NCBI GenBank assembly: GCA_004011035.1
Contig: CP025734.1
Coordinates: 2,564,001 to 2,628,000, forward strand
DNA from: Bdellovibrio sp. qaytius
GTDB lineage: Bacteria; Bdellovibrionota; Bdellovibrionia; Bdellovibrionales; Bdellovibrionaceae
Direction: 5' to 3'
DNA: 64,000 nucleotides
The notes under the pieces were generated by a model. The model was not told the DNA's origin, made no database searches, and was given only the letters and a program-made list of their open reading frames with translations. This document shows, in pieces, positions 24,762-32,903 of this stretch (its first letter is position 1; every line of letters begins with the position of its first letter). The translations under genes and the position numbers were made by a program.

Positions 24762-25826
24762 TTAGTCTTTAGCTGGCTTCGTGTGAACAGCGTATTTTTC
24801 GAACTCACCGTACTCATGAAGTTTGTTGTAAAGAGTTTTAATCGTGATACCTAAACCTTGCGCCGCTTGAGTTTTGTTTCCACCGTAGTGAGCAAGTGCT
24901 TTAATGATATAACGTTTTTCTAATTCATATAAAGGCATTGTCGGATCGAAATCCATTCCTTCTTCTTTCGTCTCTGGATTACGAACGAAATCAGGAAGAT
25001 CGTTGATCATGATCATGTGGCCTTCAGAAAGAATTTGTAAACGTTCACAAACGTTTTGTAATTCACGGATATTACCTGGCCATTCGTATTTCACTAATAA
25101 TTTAAGAGCTTCTTCATCAATCGTTTTACCACGGTTTAAGTACGAGTGACCTTGCGATAAAAAGTATTGAATTAAAACTGGAATATCTTCTTTACGACGA
25201 CGTAATGGCGGAGCCGCTACAACGATCGTGTTAATACGATAGAATAAATCTTCACGAAAGTTTCCGCGTACAACTTCTTGATCTAACTCACGGTTAGTTG
25301 CACAGATTAAGCGGATATCAACTTTGATCGACTCTTTACCACCAACACGAAAGATTTCGCCTTCTTGGATGAAGCGTAAAAGTTTCGCTTGGATTGAAAG
25401 AGGTAATTCACCGATTTCATCTAAGAATAATGTTCCACCGTTAGCAGCTTCTGCTAAACCGATTTTTTTATTGTACGCGCCAGTGAAAGATCCTTTTTCA
25501 TGACCGAATAATTCTGATTCTAAAAGTGCTTCACGTAAAGCGCCGCAGTTGATTGCAACAAACGGTTTATTTTTACGATTTGATTTTTCATGAACGGCGC
25601 GAGCGATTAACTCTTTACCTGTTCCAGATTCTCCAAGAACTAGGATGTTAGCTTGCGAAGGAGCTACTCTTTCGATCATTTTCATCATCTGACCCATAAC
25701 ATCTGATTTGTAGATGATTGATCTAGTTTCGATAACCTTTTGAGTTTGGTTACCATTCCAACCCATTTGCGGTTGGTTTTGCGAACTCGGTAATACTGTA
25801 GTTGCACTAGAGTCATTAGAAGACAT
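24762..25826 (-). CDS. sigma-54-dependent transcription activator without receiver domain
   Basis: 354 residues. After a short Ser/Gln-rich N-terminus (about 40 residues) comes a full AAA+ domain: Walker A GESGTGKE (65-72), the sigma-54-contact loop as GSFTGA (112-117), Walker B GGTLFLDEIGELP, and the R-finger region FREDLFYRIN. A C-terminal Fis-type helix-turn-helix (NKTQAAQGLGITIKTLYNKL) follows. Unlike the NtrX-like protein at 8904, all sigma-54 motifs are intact. It has no receiver or GAF domain, so control must come from its level or a partner protein, as in PspF or HrpR/S types. AAAGGTAGG lies before the ATG. Confidence 0.93.
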   Translation of the reverse strand: MSSNDSSATTVLPSSQNQPQMGWNGNQTQKVIETRSIIYKSDVMGQMMKMIERVAPSQANILVLGESGTGKELIARAVHEKSNRKNKPFVAINCGALREALLESELFGHEKGSFTGAYNKKIGLAEAANGGTLFLDEIGELPLSIQAKLLRFIQEGEIFRVGGKESIKVDIRLICATNRELDQEVVRGNFREDLFYRINTIVVAAPPLRRRKEDIPVLIQYFLSQGHSYLNRGKTIDEEALKLLVKYEWPGNIRELQNVCERLQILSEGHMIMINDLPDFVRNPETKEEGMDFDPTMPLYELEKRYIIKALAHYGGNKTQAAQGLGITIKTLYNKLHEYGEFEKYAVHTKPAKD

Positions 25827-25914
25827 GGGGCCTACCTTTCACGTACTGTTAAACGTCCAAGAAGTTGGTGTCTCATTATGATTAGCTCATTTTGATACAC
25901 CGTGTTATGCCCGT

Positions 25915-25944
25915 AATATAACCAAGGTCGAGTAATAATTGCAA
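25915..25944 (-). promoter_or_regulatory. candidate promoter of the sigma-54 activator gene
   Basis: On the minus strand TTGCAA (25944-25939) and TATATT (25920-25915) are 18 nt apart, about 90 nt before the start codon. Confidence 0.4.
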
Positions 25945-26003
25945 GGAAAATATTGCATCGTGTTAAAATAATTTTAGGACCCCTCAATTGCTATTGGCTA
26001 ATA

Positions 26004-26009
26004 TATAAT
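26004..26009 (+). promoter_or_regulatory. consensus -10 box directly before xerC-like gene
   Basis: A perfect TATAAT ends 7 nt before the ATG at 26017, predicting a transcript that starts at the start codon. No good -35 is seen at the right distance. Confidence 0.4.
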
Positions 26010-26016
26010 CAATTTG

Positions 26017-26952
26017 ATGGCTTATTTACTGACCAAACAGATTCATAACTTCTTGAAATACTTAGAAAATATTGAATCTTGCTCGCCTTTGACTATTAAG
26101 GCTTATACCCTGGATTTGAACCAAGCTTTCTTTAATAAGCCGACCCCAAGCCGGTCGACCTCTAAAAACAATAATTTGATTAATTTGGCCGATATGAAAG
26201 CCTTAAGCTTCAGCACAGGAGAGGATCTATGGCTTTCTTGCAGAGATTCACTCAGCCAATGGGGTAAGCTTTCGCCCGCCTCACGCAACCGAAAGATCGC
26301 CACTGTGAAGAGCTTTTTTAACTGGCTCTATAGCGAACGACTGATCGATAAAAACTATGCGGATCAGTTGGTTTGCCCTAAGGTTCCTAAAAAAATTCCG
26401 CATTTTATTTCGGTCGACGAAGTGATTAGTGTTCTGCAATTTTTAAATCAATCTCAAGACGAAAAGGTGCAAATTCAAAAAGCCCTCTTCAATTTATTAT
26501 ACGGGGGCGGCCTACGCATCAGTGAAGCCTGCAACCTGCGCTGGAAAGACGTTCAACTTGATCAACGAAAAATTCTTGTTGTGGGTAAAGGTCAAAAAGA
26601 GCGTTTAATTATTATTCCTGAAACTTGTAATGAAGTTCTTAAAGCTTTTCATGCCCGTCATAAAAATATGGAATTTATTTTTGGCGAAGAACCACTATCA
26701 ACGCGCAAAGGGTATGAATACATTCGCACCCTCGGAAAACAAGTGGGCTTAATGAACCCCTTACATCCCCATTCATTAAGACATAGTTTTGCAACGCATA
26801 TGTTAGCCAGCGGAACAAATTTAAGAACGCTACAAACAATGTTAGGACACGATAGTTTAACAGCCACTGAAAAATACACTCATCTGAATATTGATACTTT
26901 GGCGCGTATTGTAGAAGTTAAACATCCACTTTCTAAAAAGAAAGTCGATTAA
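26017..26952 (+). CDS. tyrosine recombinase, XerC/XerD type
   Basis: 311 residues. N-terminal SAM-like DNA-binding domain (about 1-115) and C-terminal catalytic domain with the full active-site set: Arg167 (GGGLRISEACNLRW), Lys191 (VVGKGQKER), His252 and Arg255 (HPHSLRHSFATHML), His278 (LGHDSLT) and nucleophile Tyr287 (EKYTHLN). It is probably the chromosome-dimer resolvase acting at dif, rather than a mobile-element integrase, because it sits in a housekeeping context beside recO with no att repeats seen. An upstream in-frame TTG exists, but the ATG is preferred. Whether it is XerC or XerD cannot be decided here. Confidence 0.9.
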   Translation: MAYLLTKQIHNFLKYLENIESCSPLTIKAYTLDLNQAFFNKPTPSRSTSKNNNLINLADMKALSFSTGEDLWLSCRDSLSQWGKLSPASRNRKIATVKSFFNWLYSERLIDKNYADQLVCPKVPKKIPHFISVDEVISVLQFLNQSQDEKVQIQKALFNLLYGGGLRISEACNLRWKDVQLDQRKILVVGKGQKERLIIIPETCNEVLKAFHARHKNMEFIFGEEPLSTRKGYEYIRTLGKQVGLMNPLHPHSLRHSFATHMLASGTNLRTLQTMLGHDSLTATEKYTHLNIDTLARIVEVKHPLSKKKVD

Positions 26953-27563
26953 AATCCCGTATCGGCATTTTTAATATAGTGAAGAACCTGTGATTCGATG
27001 GAATCGAGATAAGTATCGATGATTTCATTCATTTCTGGCTGCTCGTCTAATTTTTCTGAATCAGCGATATTGGTTTTTAAAAACGGAGACATCCAGCCTT
27101 CGCCAGAAATCACACCCTGTTGAAATAAAAACTTTAAACAAAAGTGTAACTTAAATCTTGGTATGTTTTCAGTCTTACCTAATTTACGCAGTGAATGCCC
27201 GACAAGATTAAATAAAAAATGTGAGTCGGCATCGCCTTCTTGCGAAACGTGGTAAGCGCAATTCAGCACGAAAAGCGCCAATTCAAGCTTATCATAGTCT
27301 TGGCGAATCTCTTGAAAGTCGTCGATCAAGACAGCCTCATTTAAGACATTCAATTGGTTGTCTACTTTGCGTTCTTTGTAAGTAAACTGCACGTAATGAG
27401 TGGGCTCTAGCACTCCACCACCAAAACGTTTTTTACTTTTAAGCGCGCTGCGAGCCATGAATGATTTTTTTGCGCCAGCGGCCGATAAAGCATGAATAAT
27501 CAAATCCGCTTCACCATATTTCATTTTACGTAAAATAATAAACTTTTCTTGCAACTCAGACAT
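26949..27563 (-). CDS. recO: DNA repair protein RecO
   Basis: RecO helps RecR load RecA on SSB-coated single strands and anneals DNA. The N-terminal OB-fold begins LQEKFIILRKMKYGEADLII, followed by FMARSALKSKKRFGGGVLEP, then a helical domain. The 204-residue length is slightly below the usual 220-250. The zinc-binding cysteines found in many RecO proteins are absent from the C-terminal half. Its start lies inside the 3' end of the kinase gene (8-nt overlap), and it is convergent with the recombinase, overlapping by four bases. Confidence 0.88.
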   Translation of the reverse strand: MSELQEKFIILRKMKYGEADLIIHALSAAGAKKSFMARSALKSKKRFGGGVLEPTHYVQFTYKERKVDNQLNVLNEAVLIDDFQEIRQDYDKLELALFVLNCAYHVSQEGDADSHFLFNLVGHSLRKLGKTENIPRFKLHFCLKFLFQQGVISGEGWMSPFLKTNIADSEKLDEQPEMNEIIDTYLDSIESQVLHYIKNADTGF

Positions 27564-29277
27564 GCGCCGGAACCTGAAAAATAAACTCTGAACCTTTACC
27601 TGGCAGACTGTCTACAGTGACGCTTCCGCCATGAGATCTAATAATTTCGTGCACGATGTATAAACCTAATCCTAGGCCACCATAACTTCTGCTCGAAACG
27701 CCACGTTCGAATTTATTAAACATTCTTTTTTGAAAATCTGGTGAAATGCCGATGCCATTGTCTTTAACGCTGAAAATGACATTGCTGCCTTCGGTGCGAA
27801 GTTTAATTTCAATAATTCCACGAGTCGAAAATTTAACTGAATTACTTAAACAATTTGCAATAACTTGTTCAATACGCTGGGCATCCCAATAAACGTTGAC
27901 TTCGCTCTGCATGGTAAAGATCACAGAACAGTTATTAGCTTTAAATACGGGATCAAATTTTTCAGCGGTATTTCTAATTAATTCATCGATTTTAAAGTGT
28001 GAAAACTCATACTGATAATGCTCTTCACCAATACGGCCCACATCTAAAAGATCATCTATAAGCGCCACTATGTGATTTAAATGTTTGTTCGCATTTTCAA
28101 GTAAGCTGGTGATTTTTTCTTTGCTGGCTTGCCCAGATTGAACCAACTCTTTAACTAAGAAAATTTCCATTTTAAGTGGCGTTAACGGCGTTCTTAATTC
28201 GTGCGAGGCCACAGTCATAAATTCTTCACGCACTTTTGCGGCTGTCTCTGCTGTTACCCGCGCATCACGTTCACTAAAAAAGAAAGTCAAAGTTAACATC
28301 AGAAGTAAAACCGTAAAGCCTGCAGCATAGGGCAAGGCCGGATGAATAATCGAACGATAACTAGCTGACGGATAATGAGTTATTCTCCAAGAACGCTGAC
28401 CAAAACTAATCAGCGAAGTCGAAATAAATTTTTGCTTCATCTGGCCTGAGTCAGTAAAATCAGTCAGTACACCGTCTTGAGAATCATATCTATAGGTTCT
28501 TAATGGGTTCGGCACTTCAGTCACTTCTTCAACGACAAAATCTATTCCATCGGCTTCTGAAGCTTTAAGCGATGTTTCGATAAATTTCTTTAACCGAAAA
28601 ACACCAACCGCAAAATTATCGCCACCCTGAATACTCATGTAAACCACAAAGCCAACATCACCCTGAGCTAACGGCATCCAAGGTGATACACCAACACCAT
28701 TTAATTGCGCTGATTTCAGAGCTTCTTTTGCAGGAGGTGTAAAGCTAACATCATAACCTAAGGCCGCTAAATTATCTTCTAAGGGTTCAACGTAATTAAT
28801 AACGTAATATTCAGGGCGAATGGCTGCAGGCTGCACTCCACCTTCTGCTATAAATTCTTTAATGGTAAAATTTAAAAAACCCTCAGCTCGCATTCTTTTT
28901 TCAAACTTTGCACGTTCTGAACCTTTAACATAAATCATGTGCTCAACAGCTTGAAGGCCCGGGTGGCGCGACAAAGAACCACTAACAAAGTCTTTAAATT
29001 GCTGACGCGAAAAATCTTTGCGGGTGTAAAATAAATTTTGAATTGAATAAACGACTTCTAAATTTTGATTAAATGATTTTTCTAAAAGCGATTGTACAGT
29101 TCGGCCACGAAATTCAATCTTATCAATATTTTTAGACATCGTGTATTGCTGCAAAAGCACCATCGTCAAAAGCGCCAGTATAAAACTGCCTAGCAATAAA
29201 AAATTATGCAAAGTAAATAATCGATTCTGAATAGGGATTGCCCCGCTATGGATTGGATTTTTGATAAGTATCTCCAA
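27556..29277 (-). CDS. membrane sensor histidine kinase with CHASE domain
   Basis: 573 residues. TM1 (about 25-43), an extracytoplasmic CHASE domain (about 70-300, with HPGLQAVEHMIYV, YYVINYVEP and GVSPWMPLAQ), TM2 (about 313-333), a HisKA domain with His359 (ASHELRTPLTPLKMEI) and an intact HATPase domain (IEQVIANCLSNSVKFS, KDNGIGISPDF, GLGLGLYIVHEIIRSHGG). CHASE domains bind small ligands in the periplasm. The start is a TTG inside the receiver gene (32-nt overlap), so the two are coupled. The catalytic half closely resembles the kinase at 23033. Confidence 0.9.
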   Translation of the reverse strand: MEILIKNPIHSGAIPIQNRLFTLHNFLLLGSFILALLTMVLLQQYTMSKNIDKIEFRGRTVQSLLEKSFNQNLEVVYSIQNLFYTRKDFSRQQFKDFVSGSLSRHPGLQAVEHMIYVKGSERAKFEKRMRAEGFLNFTIKEFIAEGGVQPAAIRPEYYVINYVEPLEDNLAALGYDVSFTPPAKEALKSAQLNGVGVSPWMPLAQGDVGFVVYMSIQGGDNFAVGVFRLKKFIETSLKASEADGIDFVVEEVTEVPNPLRTYRYDSQDGVLTDFTDSGQMKQKFISTSLISFGQRSWRITHYPSASYRSIIHPALPYAAGFTVLLLMLTLTFFFSERDARVTAETAAKVREEFMTVASHELRTPLTPLKMEIFLVKELVQSGQASKEKITSLLENANKHLNHIVALIDDLLDVGRIGEEHYQYEFSHFKIDELIRNTAEKFDPVFKANNCSVIFTMQSEVNVYWDAQRIEQVIANCLSNSVKFSTRGIIEIKLRTEGSNVIFSVKDNGIGISPDFQKRMFNKFERGVSSRSYGGLGLGLYIVHEIIRSHGGSVTVDSLPGKGSEFIFQVPAHV

Positions 29278-29614
29278 TTAAGCTTAATAATTTTGTCACA
29301 TCAAAAGGTTTTAATAACGTTGTGTATTTTTTAACTTCATTGGCTTTGTTACGAGCCGCAGTCATAACGATGATTGAAATACCTTTGGCTAAATTTGTTT
29401 TTTCGACAGTTTTTAAAAATTCAAAACCATCCATCACCGGCATCATCAAATCTAACAAAATAACTGATGGCATAGGACCACGAATTAAAGCTTCAATAGC
29501 TTCTTTACCGTTTGATACGGTTGATACGACATAGCCATGAAGTTCTAAGATCATTTTAATTGAAGATTGAATGTCTTTGTCATCATCGACAATGAGTATG
29601 TGTTTTTCGCTCAC
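29246..29614 (-). CDS. single-domain response regulator
   Basis: 122 residues, one receiver domain: acidic pair in VDDDKD, phospho-acceptor in VILLDLMMPVMDG, switch residue in IIVMTAARN, and Lys in LLKPFDV. It starts with a GTG (MSEKHILIVDDD). No output domain. The gene precedes and overlaps the CHASE kinase, which is its likely partner. Confidence 0.92.
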   Translation of the reverse strand: MSEKHILIVDDDKDIQSSIKMILELHGYVVSTVSNGKEAIEALIRGPMPSVILLDLMMPVMDGFEFLKTVEKTNLAKGISIIVMTAARNKANEVKKYTTLLKPFDVTKLLSLIGDTYQKSNP

Positions 29615-29646
29615 GTAGCTATTTTCAAGGGGCTAAGGCAATACTG

Positions 29647-30624
29647 TCAAGAAATAGACCAGCTTGATTCTTTAGTTAGTCGCTCGTGAGTTTCAGAGAT
29701 TTTTTGTAAAGATTTTTCGCTCACTGCATTGAGATCGATAATTAATAATCCCATCATTAAATCAGCGCTTTTTGCCTCGGGCCACCATGTCTGTACAGTC
29801 TCTATAACCCAACTTGGAAGCTCGCTTGGCGCAAAAGCTTCATGAGCTTTTAAATCAAGCTCGGCTTTAAGCGCAGATCCCGCAACTGTTTTAGAAAACA
29901 AAACTAGGCGATCCTGTAAAGTAGGCGGTTTTACCGCGAAATGGTTAAAATAATTTAACGAAAGTTCATCGATCTTTTTCAGGAGCACTGTGTTGATCGA
30001 AGACGGCTCAGCTGACGTCGATAGATAACTTTGAGCTGATTGCAGATTGTTTTGGTAATGACCAATTAACGTAGACGTTTTTAATTTTTCGCTATGATAA
30101 ATAAGACATTTTTCACTTTGGTCAAAAGCTGATCCGGCTTCGACGATAACGCTATAACCAAACTGCTTAATCATCTCAGCATCTTGAGCATCAAATTTTG
30201 ATTTTACTTCGATGGAATAAACTCTTTTACCGCTTAATGCTTTATGAATTTCTTGGCGCTGTTCTAAGGTTAAAATTTTCTCGCCGGTGATTTCATTTTC
30301 TGAAGACCACAGAACAAAATTCATTTCATGATCAAACTGCGCCATATACTGAACTATATTTTCATTTTCTTTTTTAAAGATGAGTGGCGTTTGCAAACGA
30401 TAAAGATGCGGTAATAAATACTCTTGTAAACTTGTACCTGCGCGAATTAATCCGACTTTTGGTTTATGTGATAAAAATTGAAGTAATCCAAAACATAAAT
30501 CGTAACCAGCTAACATCACATTTTCAAAAGCACGAACTTTTAACGGAACAGCATACTTCGCAGAAACAGCTTGTGATAACTGCTCATTCAAAGATTGATA
30601 ATTTTCCGCATAAAGGTAATCCAT
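29647..30624 (-). CDS. protein of unknown function, faintly aminotransferase-like
   Basis: 325 residues, no signal peptide or membrane segment. I do not recognise the family. Residues 25-200 show an order of elements reminiscent of the large domain of fold-type I PLP enzymes (VMLAGYDLCFGLLQFLSH, KVGLIRAGTSLQEYL, then SENEITGEKILTLEQRQEIHK). The PLP-binding Lys motif is not evident, so any relation would be to an inactive form. The C-terminal third is helical (LKAELDLKAHEAFAP). AAGAG lies before the ATG. It is 32 nt upstream of the receiver gene and could be the first gene of that transcript. Confidence 0.65.
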   Translation of the reverse strand: MDYLYAENYQSLNEQLSQAVSAKYAVPLKVRAFENVMLAGYDLCFGLLQFLSHKPKVGLIRAGTSLQEYLLPHLYRLQTPLIFKKENENIVQYMAQFDHEMNFVLWSSENEITGEKILTLEQRQEIHKALSGKRVYSIEVKSKFDAQDAEMIKQFGYSVIVEAGSAFDQSEKCLIYHSEKLKTSTLIGHYQNNLQSAQSYLSTSAEPSSINTVLLKKIDELSLNYFNHFAVKPPTLQDRLVLFSKTVAGSALKAELDLKAHEAFAPSELPSWVIETVQTWWPEAKSADLMMGLLIIDLNAVSEKSLQKISETHERLTKESSWSIS

Positions 30625-30710
30625 ACTCTTATTTCAAACTGAAAATGCATAAATAACAAAGTGATCAGCACTGATTTAGACTAGACCACCGACATTTGTC
30701 CGGAATCAAA

Positions 30711-30740
30711 AAAAAAGGAGAGCTCTAAACTCTCCTTTTT
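30711..30740 (-). terminator. Rho-independent terminator after nuoI
   Basis: GGAGAG and CTCTCC with flanking A/T tracts form a hairpin followed on the minus strand by a long T-run, about 24 nt past the nuoI stop. It ends the nuoB-CD-E-F-G-I transcript. Confidence 0.88.
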
Positions 30741-30763
30741 CATTCTTAATTTAAAAGAAAAAA

Positions 30764-31288
30764 CTAAATACCAGATTTCAAACGTTCTTCATCATCAACA
30801 ACAGACTGAACGCCACCTTTAAGACCCGGGCGATAAGCTAATTGTTTAATATCGTAAGTAAAGTTCGCACCGTTTAAGCCCGGAGTTTGCCACTCAGGTC
30901 CAAGACGAATTGCATCTACTGGGCAAGCCTCTTCGCAGAAACCGCAGAATACACAACGAAGCATATCGATTTCATATGCGATCGGATATTTTTCAACATG
31001 TGGATCTGGATGTTCACTTGCAGTGATTTTGATACAATCTGCGGGGCAGTTTGTCGCGCATAACATACAAGCCGTACAACGAATTGCACCGTCTTTTTTT
31101 ACTGTAAGAATGTGATTACCTTTAAATCTTGGAGAGTATTCATACTTCTCTTCAGGGTAATTTAAAGTGATCATTTCTTTTTTGTTGAAAATATTTTTCA
31201 ACATATGCTTCATCGTGATACCTAAGCCGGTCATAATCCCCGGTAAGTACCATTTAGATTTTTCAGAAGTGTTTTGCATTACAGCCAT
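30764..31288 (-). CDS. nuoI: NADH-quinone oxidoreductase subunit I
   Basis: Peripheral-arm ferredoxin-like subunit that carries clusters N6a and N6b, passing electrons towards NuoB. Two complete 4Fe-4S motifs are present: CTACMLCATNCPADC and CVFCGFCEEACPVDA. The 174-residue length is normal. AAGGAG precedes the ATG. Last gene of the nuo cluster; in most operons nuoH would lie between nuoG and nuoI, but here they are adjacent. Confidence 0.96.
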   Translation of the reverse strand: MAVMQNTSEKSKWYLPGIMTGLGITMKHMLKNIFNKKEMITLNYPEEKYEYSPRFKGNHILTVKKDGAIRCTACMLCATNCPADCIKITASEHPDPHVEKYPIAYEIDMLRCVFCGFCEEACPVDAIRLGPEWQTPGLNGANFTYDIKQLAYRPGLKGGVQSVVDDEERLKSGI

Positions 31289-31298
31289 TGTCTACTCC

Positions 31299-32903
31299 TT
31301 ACAACTTTCCACGTTGAAACGTGAATTCATTTTTCTTGCGGTAATCTAAAGTTACTTGGTCAGCTGGTGTATTAGCTGCCACAAATAAGTTTTTAGGGTT
31401 TAAAGTTTCAATTTTGATTTCTTGGCCAGATAATAAAGCCGCTGCTTCAGTTACTGTTAACGCTTCAGAAACAACCGTCGTTACTTTTTTGAAAGTCTGA
31501 GAAACACCAGCATGGTTGATGAATGTTCCAGATTTTTCAATGTAAGTTTTTAACGGGATAATCGTCGCTGATTTTAAAGACTTGTTAGTCGTTAACGTAT
31601 CTACTTTTGCAGACGTCATGTAAATCAAGTTTGCAGCTTTTGCGAAAAACTCTAATTTAGCAGTGAAATCTTTGTAAACTGGAACGTTTTCAGGGCCAAC
31701 GACAACTAAGTGTTTTACTTTAGACGGATCTAAATCAGAAAACTTAGTGTTGATGCCGTGTTTAGCGAAAACTTGTTGTAAACCTTTTGTGTTTGGATTT
31801 TTATCGCCACGTAAAAGGATTCCATCAAATTCAGAAGCTGTCGCTTCAGAATTCCACCAGTGATAAACATTCTTAGTTTTGTAAGTGTTTACGAATGTGC
31901 TGACAATGGCTTCTAACTCTTCAACTGTGTGTTGACCTGTTACTACTAACGCAATGTCATTGCCAGAAACACCTTTTAAACTAGTTGCTGCATCTTTTGC
32001 TGCTGCTCCTGCGTGAAGTTCTGTTTCCCATTGGCCATTTGCTAATTTGTGGCCTTTGATCATTCTGTTTTCTTTGTTTACGAATTTGTAAACATCGCGA
32101 CCTTCATCACACATCCAGTGACCGTTAATGTTGTCGTTGCGCTTAGGTTTAACACGGAAGACGCCTTCTTTATTGAAGTACACTTTAACGTTACAACCTG
32201 TAGAGCATCCGTTACAAACAGTCTCTGAATCTTTAAGAAACCATACACGTTGTCTGAAACGGAAGTCTTTAGAAGTTAAAGCTCCTACCGGACAAATATC
32301 TACAGTGTTTAAAGAGTATTTATTATCTAATGGTTTACCAGCATGTGTTCCGATTTCAGCGTGGTCACCACGGTTGAAAATTCCTAATTCGTGAGTTTTA
32401 GAAACTTCATCAGTGAAACGCACACAACGAGAACAAAGAATACAACGTTCAGAATCTAGAACCACTGTTGGGCCAAGATCTACAACTTTGTGTTTCTTTT
32501 GTTTTTTCTCAGACATTTCAGAATTGTATTTACCAAATTCCATGTACTGTTCTTGTAAACCGCACTCACCAGCCTGGTCACAGATCGGACAATCAAGTGG
32601 ATGATTAATTAAATGGAAATCTAATCCCCATTTAGCTGCGTCTTTTACTTGGTCAGACGTGTTATTCACTTTCATTCCTTCAGTTACAACCGTGTTACAC
32701 GCGATTTGTAAACGAGGATTTCCTTCGATTTGTACCATACATAAACGACAAACGCCGGCGATACTTAAACCTGGGTGCCAACAGTAGTGAGCAATCTTTT
32801 GTTGATTCTCATACATAGCTTCGATGATTGTAGATCCAGCTTTTACCTGAAGAGCTACACCGTTAATTGTACAATTAATGAGAGGCTGTTGCTGCATACG
32901 CAT
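31299..32903 (-). CDS. nuoG: NADH-quinone oxidoreductase subunit G (short form)
   Basis: Iron-sulfur subunit of the complex I NADH-dehydrogenase module. The N-terminal 2Fe-2S domain (CWHPGLSIAGVCRLCMVQIEG and CNTVV; first written in part), the His-Cys3 cluster (HPLDCPICDQAGECGLQ), the 4Fe-4S pair (CILCSRC and CPVGAL) and the fourth cluster CNGCSTGCNVKVY are all present by residue 235. The following molybdopterin-oxidoreductase-like part is short and poorly conserved, giving 534 residues against 700-900 in most species. The second ATG (32897) is better placed behind AAAGGA than the first. It overlaps nuoF by 29 nt. Confidence 0.93.
   Translation of the reverse strand: MRMQQQPLINCTINGVALQVKAGSTIIEAMYENQQKIAHYCWHPGLSIAGVCRLCMVQIEGNPRLQIACNTVVTEGMKVNNTSDQVKDAAKWGLDFHLINHPLDCPICDQAGECGLQEQYMEFGKYNSEMSEKKQKKHKVVDLGPTVVLDSERCILCSRCVRFTDEVSKTHELGIFNRGDHAEIGTHAGKPLDNKYSLNTVDICPVGALTSKDFRFRQRVWFLKDSETVCNGCSTGCNVKVYFNKEGVFRVKPKRNDNINGHWMCDEGRDVYKFVNKENRMIKGHKLANGQWETELHAGAAAKDAATSLKGVSGNDIALVVTGQHTVEELEAIVSTFVNTYKTKNVYHWWNSEATASEFDGILLRGDKNPNTKGLQQVFAKHGINTKFSDLDPSKVKHLVVVGPENVPVYKDFTAKLEFFAKAANLIYMTSAKVDTLTTNKSLKSATIIPLKTYIEKSGTFINHAGVSQTFKKVTTVVSEALTVTEAAALLSGQEIKIETLNPKNLFVAANTPADQVTLDYRKKNEFTFQRGKL

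Noticed and set aside
26017-26952. Tyrosine recombinase as the integrase of a mobile element
   Set aside because: No att-like direct repeats, phage genes or compositional shift nearby; it fits a chromosomal Xer recombinase.
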